Source: Populus alba
Taxonomy: Eukaryota > Streptophyta > Magnoliopsida > Malpighiales > Salicaceae
DNA: 64,000 bases
NCBI RefSeq assembly: GCF_005239225.2
Contig: NC_133295.1
Coordinates: 186,001 to 250,000, forward strand
Direction: 5' to 3'
Below, in pieces: positions 45,104-54,007 of this stretch (positions are counted from its first letter, which is position 1; each line of letters begins with the position of its first letter). A program made the position numbers and the translations under genes. Below the pieces are notes generated by a model, which saw only the letters and a program-made list of their open reading frames with translations, was not told the DNA's origin and did not search any database.

Positions 45104-45990
45104 ATAATTCAATTGATATTTTCAAGTAAGTTTTGCAAGCATTTGAGTTTTCAAATTTCATGTTCACAATTTATGTTATTCTATCTTTTCTCTACTCTTT
45201 CATTTGATCAGTCTTACCTTTCTAATTTTGCAGTACAAACAAGATATCAAGTGGATTTGACATTGAAACAACAGTAGGGTGGCATATTCCCTTTACTTTT
45301 TTCTCTCTCTCTTTTTTTTAGTTTCAAGATTAATTGGGTGTTACTTTTATGAAAAAGAATCCATGTATGTAATAAGTCAAGCATGCAAAGTTATAAAGTT
45401 ATGAACAAATTACTTACAAACTTATGAGTGTGCAAGTAATATTTACAAGCAAAATAGAGTAATTCTGATAACTTGTAAGTCATGAATGACTATTAAAAAG
45501 AGTAACAAACCCATCTCAAAAGGTACAAACAATGTTCCACAACTCTTACACAGATCAAAAATCATCAACAAAATCAGTCAACATTTTTTATTGACAAGTT
45601 TATATCTAAAGCAAAAGAAAGCAAGATAGGTATTAATACCACGTTAAGAGCTCTATGCTACAACAAATCTACAATTCTAAGTCGCCTAAAAACAACATAT
45701 TCTACTTAGAACATTTCAGAATTGGAAAAGATTAAAACAATTTAAAATACAATTTCTCTTGGCCTCATATTAAGAAAAAAAACAAATGAATATTTCAAGG
45801 GTCCTGATTATTCAACTGAAGATTCAAGATTTGAGATACTACGAGTTTAGAGAGTTCATTAGTTGTGGCTTAAACTTGATAGTCATTTGACTGCCTTGGC
45901 AACCCAGGTGAATGAGAGCTTGACCTAGTCTTGGTTGGTGTGCCATGAACTCTCTGCAAGTCTGTCTGGCACAATGGCCTTGGATAGAGC
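45104..45990. other. Copied RLP 3' flank
   Basis: A GTAAGT...TTGCAG 3' UTR intron and the following flank match those of the intact gene; from 45930 the sequence matches 41640 (CTCTCTGCAAGTCTG). No gene. Confidence 0.6.
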
Positions 45991-46502
45991 ACTGTTAGGA
46001 TACCGGCATGCAAAATCAACAAGACAAAAGGCAAGGGATATGATAAAATGAGAAATGAGACACAAGAATTTACGTTATTCATCCAATTAGACTACGTTCA
46101 CGGGCAAGTATAGAATGATTTTACTAAGTAATGTGAGAATTACAATCTCTCTCAAATAATAGGAGAACAACTAAGAATCTCTATATTATTAGGAGAAAAC
46201 ACATCACTTACTCTCTCACAAATGCCTCACAACTTTGTGGGATTACTCTTTCTTCACTCTCCTCTTCTTCTTTTTATCTTGGTGTGCATTTAAGGCTTGG
46301 ATGTATTGCCTATTTATAGGCAAGAGTTAGGGGACAAAAGTCAAAGATCATGGCACCAATTATACCACAAATTATGTTAACAACTCATCTCCACTCATAC
46401 TCCACCAATTATGCCAACAACTCATCTCCCACTTTTTTTTGTCTAACAACTCATTTTCCACCAATTATGTGGATTTAATTAAATGGAATTAAGTGGCTTT
46501 AC
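45991..46502 (-). mobile_element. Probable copia-type solo LTR
   Basis: TGTTAGGATACCGG at the left and GTGGCTTTACA at the right interrupt a sequence that is continuous in the duplicate blocks (GGATAGAACAC joined to AACAGGCAAC). A strong minus-strand TATA (CCTATAAATAGGC near 46300) supports minus orientation. The TSD is not clean, so the exact edges are uncertain by a few bases. Confidence 0.7.
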
Positions 46503-46689
46503 ACAACAGGCAACAATTACCAAAACTTTTCCATGATACCCTCAGGCATGCATGGGATTTCTATGCAAATATTACAAATCAATAAAAATACCTTGAAGAA
46601 TTAACTGAGAATTTAACAAATCACAGATGAGAACTATATTGTTCAATATACTATAAAATAACTAATGAAAGCATGGAACAACACGATGA

Positions 46690-47205
46690 TAAATATATAG
46701 TTACACTAGATTTTCCCCCTTTGTTCTCCTCATCCAATAGGTCCCTAATAGGAAAATAAGCTGCTTTCTTGCAAGGTTCAGGAAGATCTGAACCAGTGGA
46801 GCCCTCACACAAAATTGCTATACAATCAAAGTCAATTTTGCTTTTGATTTTCTCCCCTTTCAAAACAACCTTCAAGATCTCAGCCCTCTCTCTTTGATCA
46901 GGTATCCCAATTTCAAAGGCCCGAGGAAGACGCCAGAGGATTGCTTCATCGAGTTCTTAAGATCAGTTGGTTGCAGCAAGTAACATCTCTTGTGCGTTCT
47001 CTGTAAAAAATAGTATCACTGAGTCCATTCAGGCCAGGCCCATGAATAAATCACACTTCCACAAATCTTACATACAAACACATTCTAGCAAGTTACTGCA
47101 TAAAAAGACTACACAAATGCAGCACTTGTTTCAAGAGTAGGAACTCACGATCTGTAGCAAACCCATCCCATAATGCCATGAACTCAGTCTTCATGTTGTT
47201 ACAAA
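46690..47205 (-). pseudogene. AAA-ATPase gene fragment (ATAD1/Msp1-like)
   Basis: Two exons are visible on the minus strand. The upstream one (about 47205-47150) reads MKTEFMALWDGFATD before a GTGAGT donor. The downstream one (about 47000-46690) reads LPRAFEIGIPDQRERAEILKVV, then IDFDCIAILCEGSTGSDL and CKKAAYFPIRDLLDEE. These are the sensor-2 and C-terminal small-domain blocks of plant outer-mitochondrial AAA proteins. The Walker A and B exons are absent, an in-frame stop replaces the 'AATNRP' Arg region, and normally conserved residues have changed. The retained intron shows DNA-level copying rather than retroposition. Confidence 0.8.
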
Positions 47206-47527
47206 GCATTTGCAATCAGAAGGTTTCATAATTGAAAAGTTGGTTTTCGAATCCTAATTTCATCATAATAACCCAATTACAATCGATTTGATGTATTCAA
47301 AGTAATTTAATAATATTTTTTAATATTAATCTCAAAATTTGAATATATTAAACAACTTTATTATACTTAATCTATCTCTGACAAACTCCCTCTGGCGTTA
47401 ACAAACCTAACCTTATACTTTTTCCTCCAAGAAACAATTCCTAATGATACTTGAGAACGATCTTGTTTCCCTCATGTTTATATCAGATAATGCACTTCAT
47501 ATTCCATCATCTTGAGAATGGCCTCCT

Positions 47528-47882
47528 TGTTGGTGGGAGAAACCACTGGTGGTGGCTTTGAAACACTCAGAGGGGATAAAACACACTGTTTTATTACACA
47601 AAACCGAAGCTTACAAATACTTAACAAAAGCTTAACAATTACACGCCCTCTCTCTCTATTCTCTTTCTAGTGTTTCTCTCAATTTTCTCTACAATCTCCA
47701 CACACAATAAGAGAGACTGGGCTCTCTATTTATACACGAAATTAAAACAAGAAAATTCAACCTTCAAGTGTGAAGGCGGCTGGCGGCTGTGGCGGCTGGT
47801 GGCTGGTCGGCGACTGGTGGCTGGTGGCTGGTTGCCTTCCTTGACCTTCTGGGAGCTTCTGGATTGATTTTGATATTCAACA
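47528..47882 (-). repeat. 3' LTR of the copia element
   Basis: 355 bp; contains a GGCTGGTGGCTGG-type GC-rich repeat at 47775-47832. Confidence 0.95.
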
Positions 47883-47897
47883 AATCTCCCCCTTAAA
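47883..47897 (-). other. Polypurine tract of the copia element
   Basis: Minus strand reads TTTAAGGGGGAGATT directly before the 3' LTR. Confidence 0.9.
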
Positions 47898-47917
47898 CTC
47901 AATCGAGGGATGTCATG

Positions 47918-48802
47918 TCAAGCATGAACACTTCTCCTTTCAATGCCTTCTCTCTGCTTGTAGCCTTTATTCACTAATTTGGCTTTCGTCTTGTAGACCC
48001 TTTTGAAACCTATTGCTGTCTTCTTTTCTGGTGGGTCCTTATCTGCATGGAAACAAAACAGAGTTGTATCTTCCATAACCTGAGTGGTATCGTACAACTC
48101 TTCAAGATTCCGCATCCTTCTTGGTCCTTTTGATGAGGATGCTGATGGTGGTGTTGATGATGATGCTCCTAGTGTGTTCCTTCTGTTGAATACAGGGAAT
48201 CTGTGTACCGGACTTTGTGGTTCAGCTGCTGGTATAAACACTGGACTTTGTGGTTCAGCTGCTGGCGCAATCGGTTCTTCTGCAGGTACAATCGGTTCTT
48301 CGACAAGTACTGTTGGTACTTCTTCACCTTCAAGGATCAAATCAAGATTGATCCATTTGATTGCTTCTTGGTCATCACCATTCCATTCCCAAGATTTATC
48401 TTCTTCAAAGATAACATCTCTACTCATGATCACCTTCTTCGTGATGGGATTATACAGCTTGTATCCCATCCTTCTTTCACCATATCCGACAAAGATGCAT
48501 TTCTCGCTCTTATCATCGAGCTTTCTCCTTCTTGCATCTGGAATCTTTGCATATGCCACACAACCAAAGACTCGTAGATGAGTAACACTTGGTTTGTGAC
48601 CACTCCATGCTTCTTCTGGAGTGACTCCTTGCAAACTTCTGGTGGGGCAGCGATTCAACAGATACACTGCACATGATACAGCTTCAGCCCAATATTGCTT
48701 GGGCAATTTCTTTGCTTTGAGCAGACTTCTTGCCATGTCAAGAATCGTGCGATTCTTCCTTTCTGCTACACCGTTCAGCTGTGGTGTATAAGCTGGCGTT
48801 GT
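47918..48802 (-). pseudogene. Copia integrase C-terminus and RT relic
   Basis: Continues in frame after the amber codon at 48803. It carries the rest of the integrase core ([15 protein letters not shown] with the catalytic Glu), the [10 protein letters not shown] and LRVFGCVAY blocks, the integrase C-terminal domain and an acidic/proline linker with repeated AAEPQSPV. Then GFKRVYKTK and [10 protein letters not shown] are all that remain of the start of RT. The frame stops 20 bp from the PPT. The catalytic RT 'YVDD' region and RNase H are deleted. Confidence 0.9.
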
Positions 48803-50710
48803 CTAATGTCTGATGCCTTGTTGTGTACAATAGGCTTCAAAATCATTGGTTGTATATTCTCCTCCTTGATCAGATCTTACGGTTCTGATCGTGTAACCAG
48901 TTTGCTTCTCCACAATTGCTTTAAAATCTTTAAAACAATTGAATACTTCTGACTTCCTCTTCAGAAAGTATATCCACGTCTTTCTACTAAAATCATCAGT
49001 AAAAGTGAGGAAGTACCTATTTTGTCCAGTTGACATAGGCGTTATTGGGCCACACACATCTGTGTGTACTAACTCCAGTGGCCTCTTTGCTCTCCAGTTA
49101 ACTTCTTTGGCAAAACTGGATCTGTGATGTTTGCTAAGGACACAACTCTCACAGACTTCATCTGGATGATCAATGTGAGGCAAACCTTTGACCATCTTCT
49201 TGCTTGCTAGCAGCTTCAGACTTGTGAAATTCAGATGTCCAAGCCTCAGGTGCCAAAGCCATTCTTCACTGTTGGTGATGGCGTTCAAACACCTTGCTGC
49301 ATCATACTGGATGTTTAAAGGAAACATCCTGTTCTTGGACATTTTCACATAGGCCATTAATCTCCAATTGTTGTCTCTAATTGCCAGATGACAATTCTCC
49401 GAGTAAAAAGTATAGCCTCTCTCCAAAAGTTGACCTAAGCTGATTAGGTTCTGCTTTATGGCTGGGACATAATAGACATTGGCGATGTAGCTGCAATCGC
49501 CGTTCTTCAACTTAATTGGGATGCTGCCTTTACCTTTGAATGGAACCTTTGTGGTATCTCCAAAAGTAACTAGACCTTGCTTGGTCTCATCTAGATCACT
49601 AAATAACTCTCGGTAGCCGCACATGTGATTGCTGGCTCCAGTATCTAGATACCATATGTCCTCCTGCTTTTCACCAAGTCCTTGTTGGACAAGCAATGCA
49701 GCTGCTCCTGTGTCCTCTTTTGCTGCAAAGTTAGCATGCTCACGTATCTCTAACGGAGCTTTCCTTCGGCATTCAGTGCTATAGTGCCCAAATTGATTGC
49801 AACTATAACATTTGATATTCCTCTTGTCACGGTTATTGTAACCGCCTCCTCTTCCTCTGGGAGTGAATGCTTGTTGTCCTCGGCCTCCTCTGGTGGTGTT
49901 TCTGCCACCTCTTCCTCTGAAGCTTGTATTCCAAGAACCTCTTCCTTGGAATCTTTGAAATCCTCCTCTGGATTGTTGACTTCCTACTTGAGTGGTATAT
50001 CCACCACTTGTTGAAGTCTCCCCTTGCTCATATCTGTCCTTGAGGGACAGCTTTGCTTGTAAGGCATGTTCGATGGCCTTATCTCCATTTCGCTTTACTA
50101 TCTTCTGCTCATGAGCTTGCAACGAACTCATAAGCTCATCAACCGTCAACTTGTCCACTTCTTTGGACTCTTCAATTGCGACAACAACAAAATCGAATTT
50201 TGGATCTAGGGATCTCAAAATTTTTTCTGTAATTCGAGAATCGACGAGGGCTTCTCCATTTCTTCTCATATGGTTGACTATCACCATAATTCTTGTGTGA
50301 TAATTAGAAATAGACTCCAAGGACTTCATTTGCAATAACTCAAATTCTCCTCGCAAAGATTGAAGACGAATCTTCTTGATTCTATCAGCACCTTTATATT
50401 TTTGTTGGAGAGCCTCCCATATATCATGTGATGTTTCAGCGGAAGCTATTATCTCGAATGTATCTTCATCAAGACCTTGATAGATGATGGTCTTTGCTTT
50501 GTTGTCCTTCTTTCTGTTGACTTTGAGGGCTTGCTTTTGTGCCTCTTGTAAAGCATCTTCTCTTTCTTTGGACTCTGGTTCATCATAACCAGTTTGTACA
50601 ATATCCAAACACTCTTGTGACCCAAGAAATGCCTTCAATCTGATGCACCAACTATCATAGTTGTCTTTTGTCAGCTTCGGGATGAGTGTATGTGTACCTT
50701 CTATAGTCAT
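48803..50710 (-). CDS. Copia gag-protease-integrase ORF, ends at an amber stop
   Basis: 635 codons from ATG 50710. Residues 10-210 form the UBN2-type gag core (NYDSWCIRLKAFL... WEALQQKYKG). An Arg-Gly-rich linker follows, then the zinc knuckle CYSCNQFGHYSTEC (301-314), protease WYLDTGASNHMCG (Asp356), the pre-integrase HHCC finger (His487, His491, Cys520, Cys523) and the integrase core with Asp551 (VHTDVCGP) and Asp614 (VRSDQGGEY). The third catalytic residue lies beyond TAG 48803-48805. The codon before is CAT and after ACA, and copia relatives have Gln at this position, so a single C-to-T change explains the stop. Confidence 0.95.
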   Translation of the reverse strand: MTIEGTHTLIPKLTKDNYDSWCIRLKAFLGSQECLDIVQTGYDEPESKEREDALQEAQKQALKVNRKKDNKAKTIIYQGLDEDTFEIIASAETSHDIWEALQQKYKGADRIKKIRLQSLRGEFELLQMKSLESISNYHTRIMVIVNHMRRNGEALVDSRITEKILRSLDPKFDFVVVAIEESKEVDKLTVDELMSSLQAHEQKIVKRNGDKAIEHALQAKLSLKDRYEQGETSTSGGYTTQVGSQQSRGGFQRFQGRGSWNTSFRGRGGRNTTRGGRGQQAFTPRGRGGGYNNRDKRNIKCYSCNQFGHYSTECRRKAPLEIREHANFAAKEDTGAAALLVQQGLGEKQEDIWYLDTGASNHMCGYRELFSDLDETKQGLVTFGDTTKVPFKGKGSIPIKLKNGDCSYIANVYYVPAIKQNLISLGQLLERGYTFYSENCHLAIRDNNWRLMAYVKMSKNRMFPLNIQYDAARCLNAITNSEEWLWHLRLGHLNFTSLKLLASKKMVKGLPHIDHPDEVCESCVLSKHHRSSFAKEVNWRAKRPLELVHTDVCGPITPMSTGQNRYFLTFTDDFSRKTWIYFLKRKSEVFNCFKDFKAIVEKQTGYTIRTVRSDQGGEYTTNDFEAYCTQQGIRH

Positions 50711-51298
50711 TTTGCACTTGGAATGACTATATCACCTCTTTCGGAGTCGAATTTGGCCAAACGGACACTGTAGATCGATCCGGAATGGTCCAAATAGTAG
50801 GGAACCAGTCTAACTTTGAAGAAATCGGGTCAGAAAATGGGTGAACCGGTCAAAAAACCAATTCTGTACGGCGGGCGGTTCGCTGGGTTGAACCGGGAAT
50901 ATTCTGGGAATATTCGGTGGAATATTCTCTCTGCGCTGGCGGCTCGGCTCGGCGCGATGTACGGCGGCTTGACGTATCGGCTCGGCTCGTGTACAGCTCG
51001 GCTGTATCGGCTTGAGGCTCGGCTGGAACGGCGCGGCGCGGCTCGAATATGGCGCGTGTGGGCTGCACTCGTCTTCTTCCTGTGGTGCGAGTGGCTGCGC
51101 ATGGTCTACAGTCACCGGATCTTCAGGCGGCGCGTGTGGGCTACCTCCGGCTCTGATCAGGCTGATTCTTGCGACAGTGAGTTCTTCTTGATGAGCTCTA
51201 CACTGTGGAATGATCAAAACTTGTTTTGGACAACTTTGAAAATTCGGATATACCCCAAAACTCTTCTGTTTTCCGGCGAACGGGGCTCTGATACCAAT
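50711..51298 (-). other. Copia 5' leader with GGCTCGGC-rich stretch
   Basis: Between PBS and gag. The plus strand at 50930-51045 is packed with GGCTCGGC, CGGCGCG and TATCGGCT motifs, far higher in GC than anything nearby. ORFs here on both strands appear to be by-products of composition. Confidence 0.7.
51282..51296 (-). other. Primer-binding site of the copia element
   Basis: Minus strand TGGTATCAGAGCCCC, initiator-Met tRNA type. Confidence 0.92.
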
Positions 51299-51653
51299 TG
51301 TTGGTGGGAGAAACCACTGGTGGTGGCTTTGAAACACTCAGAGGGGATAAAACACACTGTTTTATTACACAAAACCGAAGCTTACAAATACTTAACAAAA
51401 GCTTAACAATTACACGCCCTCTCTCTCTATTCTCTTTCTAGTGTTTCTCTCAATTTTCTCTACAATCTCCACACACAATAAGAGAGGCTGGGCTCTCTAT
51501 TTATACACGAAATTAAAACAAGAAAATTCAACCTTCAAGTGTGAAGGCGGCTGGCGGCTGTGGCGGCTGGTGGCTGGTCGGCGACTGGTGGCTGGTGGCT
51601 GGTTGCCTTCCTTGACCTTCTGGGAGCTTCTGGATTGAGTTTGATATTCAACA
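51299..51653 (-). repeat. 5' LTR of the copia element
   Basis: 355 bp, two substitutions against the 3' LTR (A/G in AGAGAGRCTGGG and T/G in GGATTGAKTTTG). Confidence 0.95.
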
Positions 51654-51714
51654 CTCCTAACGTTGAGAAGAATAGAGAAGTAACGAATTATTCTCACAAT
51701 ATTACTCTGTTTTA

Positions 51715-52050
51715 CATGGATTTCCAATGCCAGAAGAATGTAGCAATGGCGAGGCACCACCATTACCGCCATCAAACTTTATTGCAGGAGATGATTCAAC
51801 ATTGTTTGAAGAAGGGTTTGGATGGAAAGATGTGGCAATTGGGTATGGATGTGGGTTTATGTTTGGAGTCATAATGGGATATGTTGTGTTTAAAACAAGA
51901 AGACCTGCATGGTTTCTGAAAATGGTTGAAGATCAATGGAGTTTAATGCAAGCAGAACAAAGAAGAATGCTGGTAGAAATGGTGCAAGAAGAAACTAAAC
52001 AATGCAGTCAGTATCTTCAATGTTCGTTCTGTAAGTTGTTTCCTTTCTGA
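51715..52050 (+). pseudogene. RLP C-terminal fragment in duplication copy 2
   Basis: From the position matching 40417 it encodes the acidic block, the intact membrane helix (GYGCGFMFGVIMGYVVF) and RRPAWFLKMVEDQWSL. A missing base then shifts the tail into a longer frame, ending CKLFPF. Confidence 0.88.
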
Positions 52051-52268
52051 TTTTTTATAAGTAATCATAACTACAGTTATATATTGTTTTTATTGCAGTG
52101 TTATTTCAATAAAGGTTGTGCCTCAAGTGATACCGAGTGGAGTTGGCTTTGGAACAACACTAAAGTGGCAGATTCATAGTGTTGAAGATAACACTACTAA
52201 CAATTAAATACTACTAATAATGCCTTTCTTTATTTCTCATCTCTCCTAATTATACTTCGAATCCTGTA

Positions 52269-52598
52269 ATGGGGTTTTCACAACTATGCCTCTCTCAATC
52301 TCTCTCTTTCATTCTGTCTCTCTTCCATTTCCATTCAACAATTTCATCTCCACTCTCCTCAAATCACTCCTCCTCCTCTTCTTCTCATTTGTGTGCTCAT
52401 CACCAATCTCTTTCTCTCCTTCAATTCAAACAATCCTTCTCCATTAATAGATCTGCCTCATTGGAGTACTGCCAATATCCTTTTCCAAAAACAGAGTCAT
52501 GGATAGATAGTACAGACTGCTGCTCGTGGGATGGGGTCACTTGTGACATGAAAACCGGGCATGTCACTGGACTGGACCTCTCTTGCAGCATGTCATAA
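52269..52598 (+). pseudogene. Truncated RLP: signal peptide and LRRNT only
   Basis: ATG 52269 opens a 109-codon frame with a signal peptide, the LRRNT_2 cap (CQYPFPKTESW... STDCCSWDGVTCD) and GHVTGLDLSCS, then a stop within CATGTCATAAGG. Unlike copy 1 the frame is clean to its end. The upstream region matches that of copy 1 (GAAGATAACACTACTAA, TCTCCTAATTATACTTCG). If transcribed, it would yield a small secreted LRRNT protein. Confidence 0.8.
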
Positions 52599-52611
52599 GG
52601 TCAGAGAGTAA

Positions 52612-52637
52612 GTCATATATATATATATATATATATT
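52612..52637. repeat. AT microsatellite, expanded relative to copy 1
   Basis: About twelve AT units here against about five at the equivalent place (41430-41441). Confidence 0.9.
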
Positions 52638-53610
52638 GTTTCTTAGAAGACGGTTACAGAAGAAGGGGAAACCAGCTGTCATGACTATGAACAGATTCTA
52701 GAGCTAGGCAGTTATAACAAATCAGTAACAATAAATCCAACAATATCAAGTTGGGTAAATCACGTAACAGACTATTCTAGCATTGGCTTACTGTACCCAT
52801 TTACAGCAACCCTAGTCTTAGTTGATGTGCCAAGAACTCTCTGCAAGTCTGACTGGGACAATGCCCTAGGTGCGTTGTAAAGGGTTAAAAAATCCACAGC
52901 AAGCTCAAACAAATAAAATCCTCCGGATGATATTTTTGTAGTCCATAAAAACACTTTGTTTAATTTCTTCTAGTTCTCTTGAGGAACCATACTATCTTCT
53001 ATCCATTGCGATGGAAGTCATTGGATTTGGATAGAACACAACAGGCAACAATTACCAAAACTTTTCCATGACTAAATCGAACCCCCAACCATCAAAAATC
53101 TTAAAAAACAAATCAGTAGGTGCCTAAACTTTTCATTTGCTAAAACTACATTTTTCAGGATAAAAAACTCATGTTTATATCAGATAATGCACTTTATATT
53201 CCATCATCTGGAGAATGTTGAAAGGCGTGATGAAGACCAGTACATGAGGTCTCATGGCTGTGGTTGTGTCCACAAGAGGTTCAACAATGGATAAACACCA
53301 CTGGGGCAGGATTTTACCAATACAATTTATAATGATCATGCTCCATGTTCAATCAATCAAGGGTTAGAATCAGGGTTTGAGCTGGTAATGCTGTTACCTT
53401 TTTCAAAGGGGAGCAAGTGACAAACGAATTCAGGTGCTGGAGGCATTGTAGACAAATGTAAGGGATTTGATCTTGCAGACAACTTGCAGCTATCAATTCA
53501 GGACTTTAGAACAAATTTATTTCTGGTAATATTCTTCCCACTTTTGTTGCTACTAGGTATAACTATTATAAGAATAACAGATGAGCCACTCTTTTTAGAT
53601 TTATAGGGTG
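52638..53610. other. Non-coding part of duplication copy 2
   Basis: Matches 41445-42390. No gene is recognised. Confidence 0.65.
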
Positions 53611-53993
53611 TGTTAGGTATTGCTATTAGTGGGGCTACCCCACCACCAAGCAAGTGGAAGCATGAATTATGGCATAATTCATGCCATGTTTTCAGCCATG
53701 TTTTTGCCTATAAAAGAGGCATGTATCTTGAGAGCAAAGGAGTGAGTGTGAGCATGTGAAGAGAATAGAGAGAAGAAAGAGTTGCAAGGGCAGTAAAGAA
53801 AGCTGAGAGTTGAGTAGAGTAGATGTGATCCTCCTCCTCCATGTATTTATTGTATCATTTCTCAATCTCTAAATAATATTGACTCTCTCCCGTGGATGTA
53901 GGCGGTTTTGCCGAACCACGTAAAATATTGTTGTCAGTGTGCTTCCCCTCCGTTGAGCAATTATCAGTAGATCACCGGTCGGAATCCCCAACA
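53611..53993 (+). repeat. 5' LTR of a non-autonomous element, plus orientation
   Basis: TGTTAGGTATTGC to ATCCCCAACA, 383 bp, with TATA at CCTATAAAAGAGGC (53706-53719), followed by an initiator-Met PBS. Confidence 0.88.
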
Positions 53994-53995
53994 AT

Positions 53996-54007
53996 TGGTA
54001 TCAGAGC
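53996..54007 (+). other. Primer-binding site, initiator-Met tRNA
   Basis: TGGTATCAGAGC two bases after the LTR end. Confidence 0.9.

Larger units (their letters stand above)
47528..51653 (-). mobile_element. Young Ty1/copia retrotransposon lacking RT-RNase H
   Basis: Two 355-bp LTRs (TGTTGG...TTCAACA) differ at only two positions and are flanked by the perfect TSD CTCCT (47523-47527 and 51654-51658). The PBS TGGTATCAGAGCCCC lies inside the right LTR and a PPT inside the left LTR, so the element runs on the minus strand. Internal order is leader, gag, protease, integrase. The RT and RNase H domains expected after integrase are gone except for a few residues. Insertion was into a fragment of the duplicated RLP-flank block. 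Confidence 0.96.
51720..53729 (+). repeat. Segmental duplication, copy 2
   Basis: Partner of 40417-42480. Differences include a longer AT microsatellite at 52612, loss of about 100 bp of RLP coding after LSCS near 52590, and an extra 60-bp piece at about 53288-53350. Confidence 0.92.

Noticed and set aside
48084..48581. 165-codon plus-strand ORF with LCGSAAG repeats
   Set aside because: Exactly antisense to the integrase C-terminal linker of the copia element, whose AAEPQSPV repeats generate it.
50816..51406. 196-codon plus-strand and 175-codon minus-strand ORFs at the copia leader
   Set aside because: They are open because of the GC-rich repeated leader and LTR sequence. The minus-strand one includes the PBS and LTR edge, so neither is a gene.
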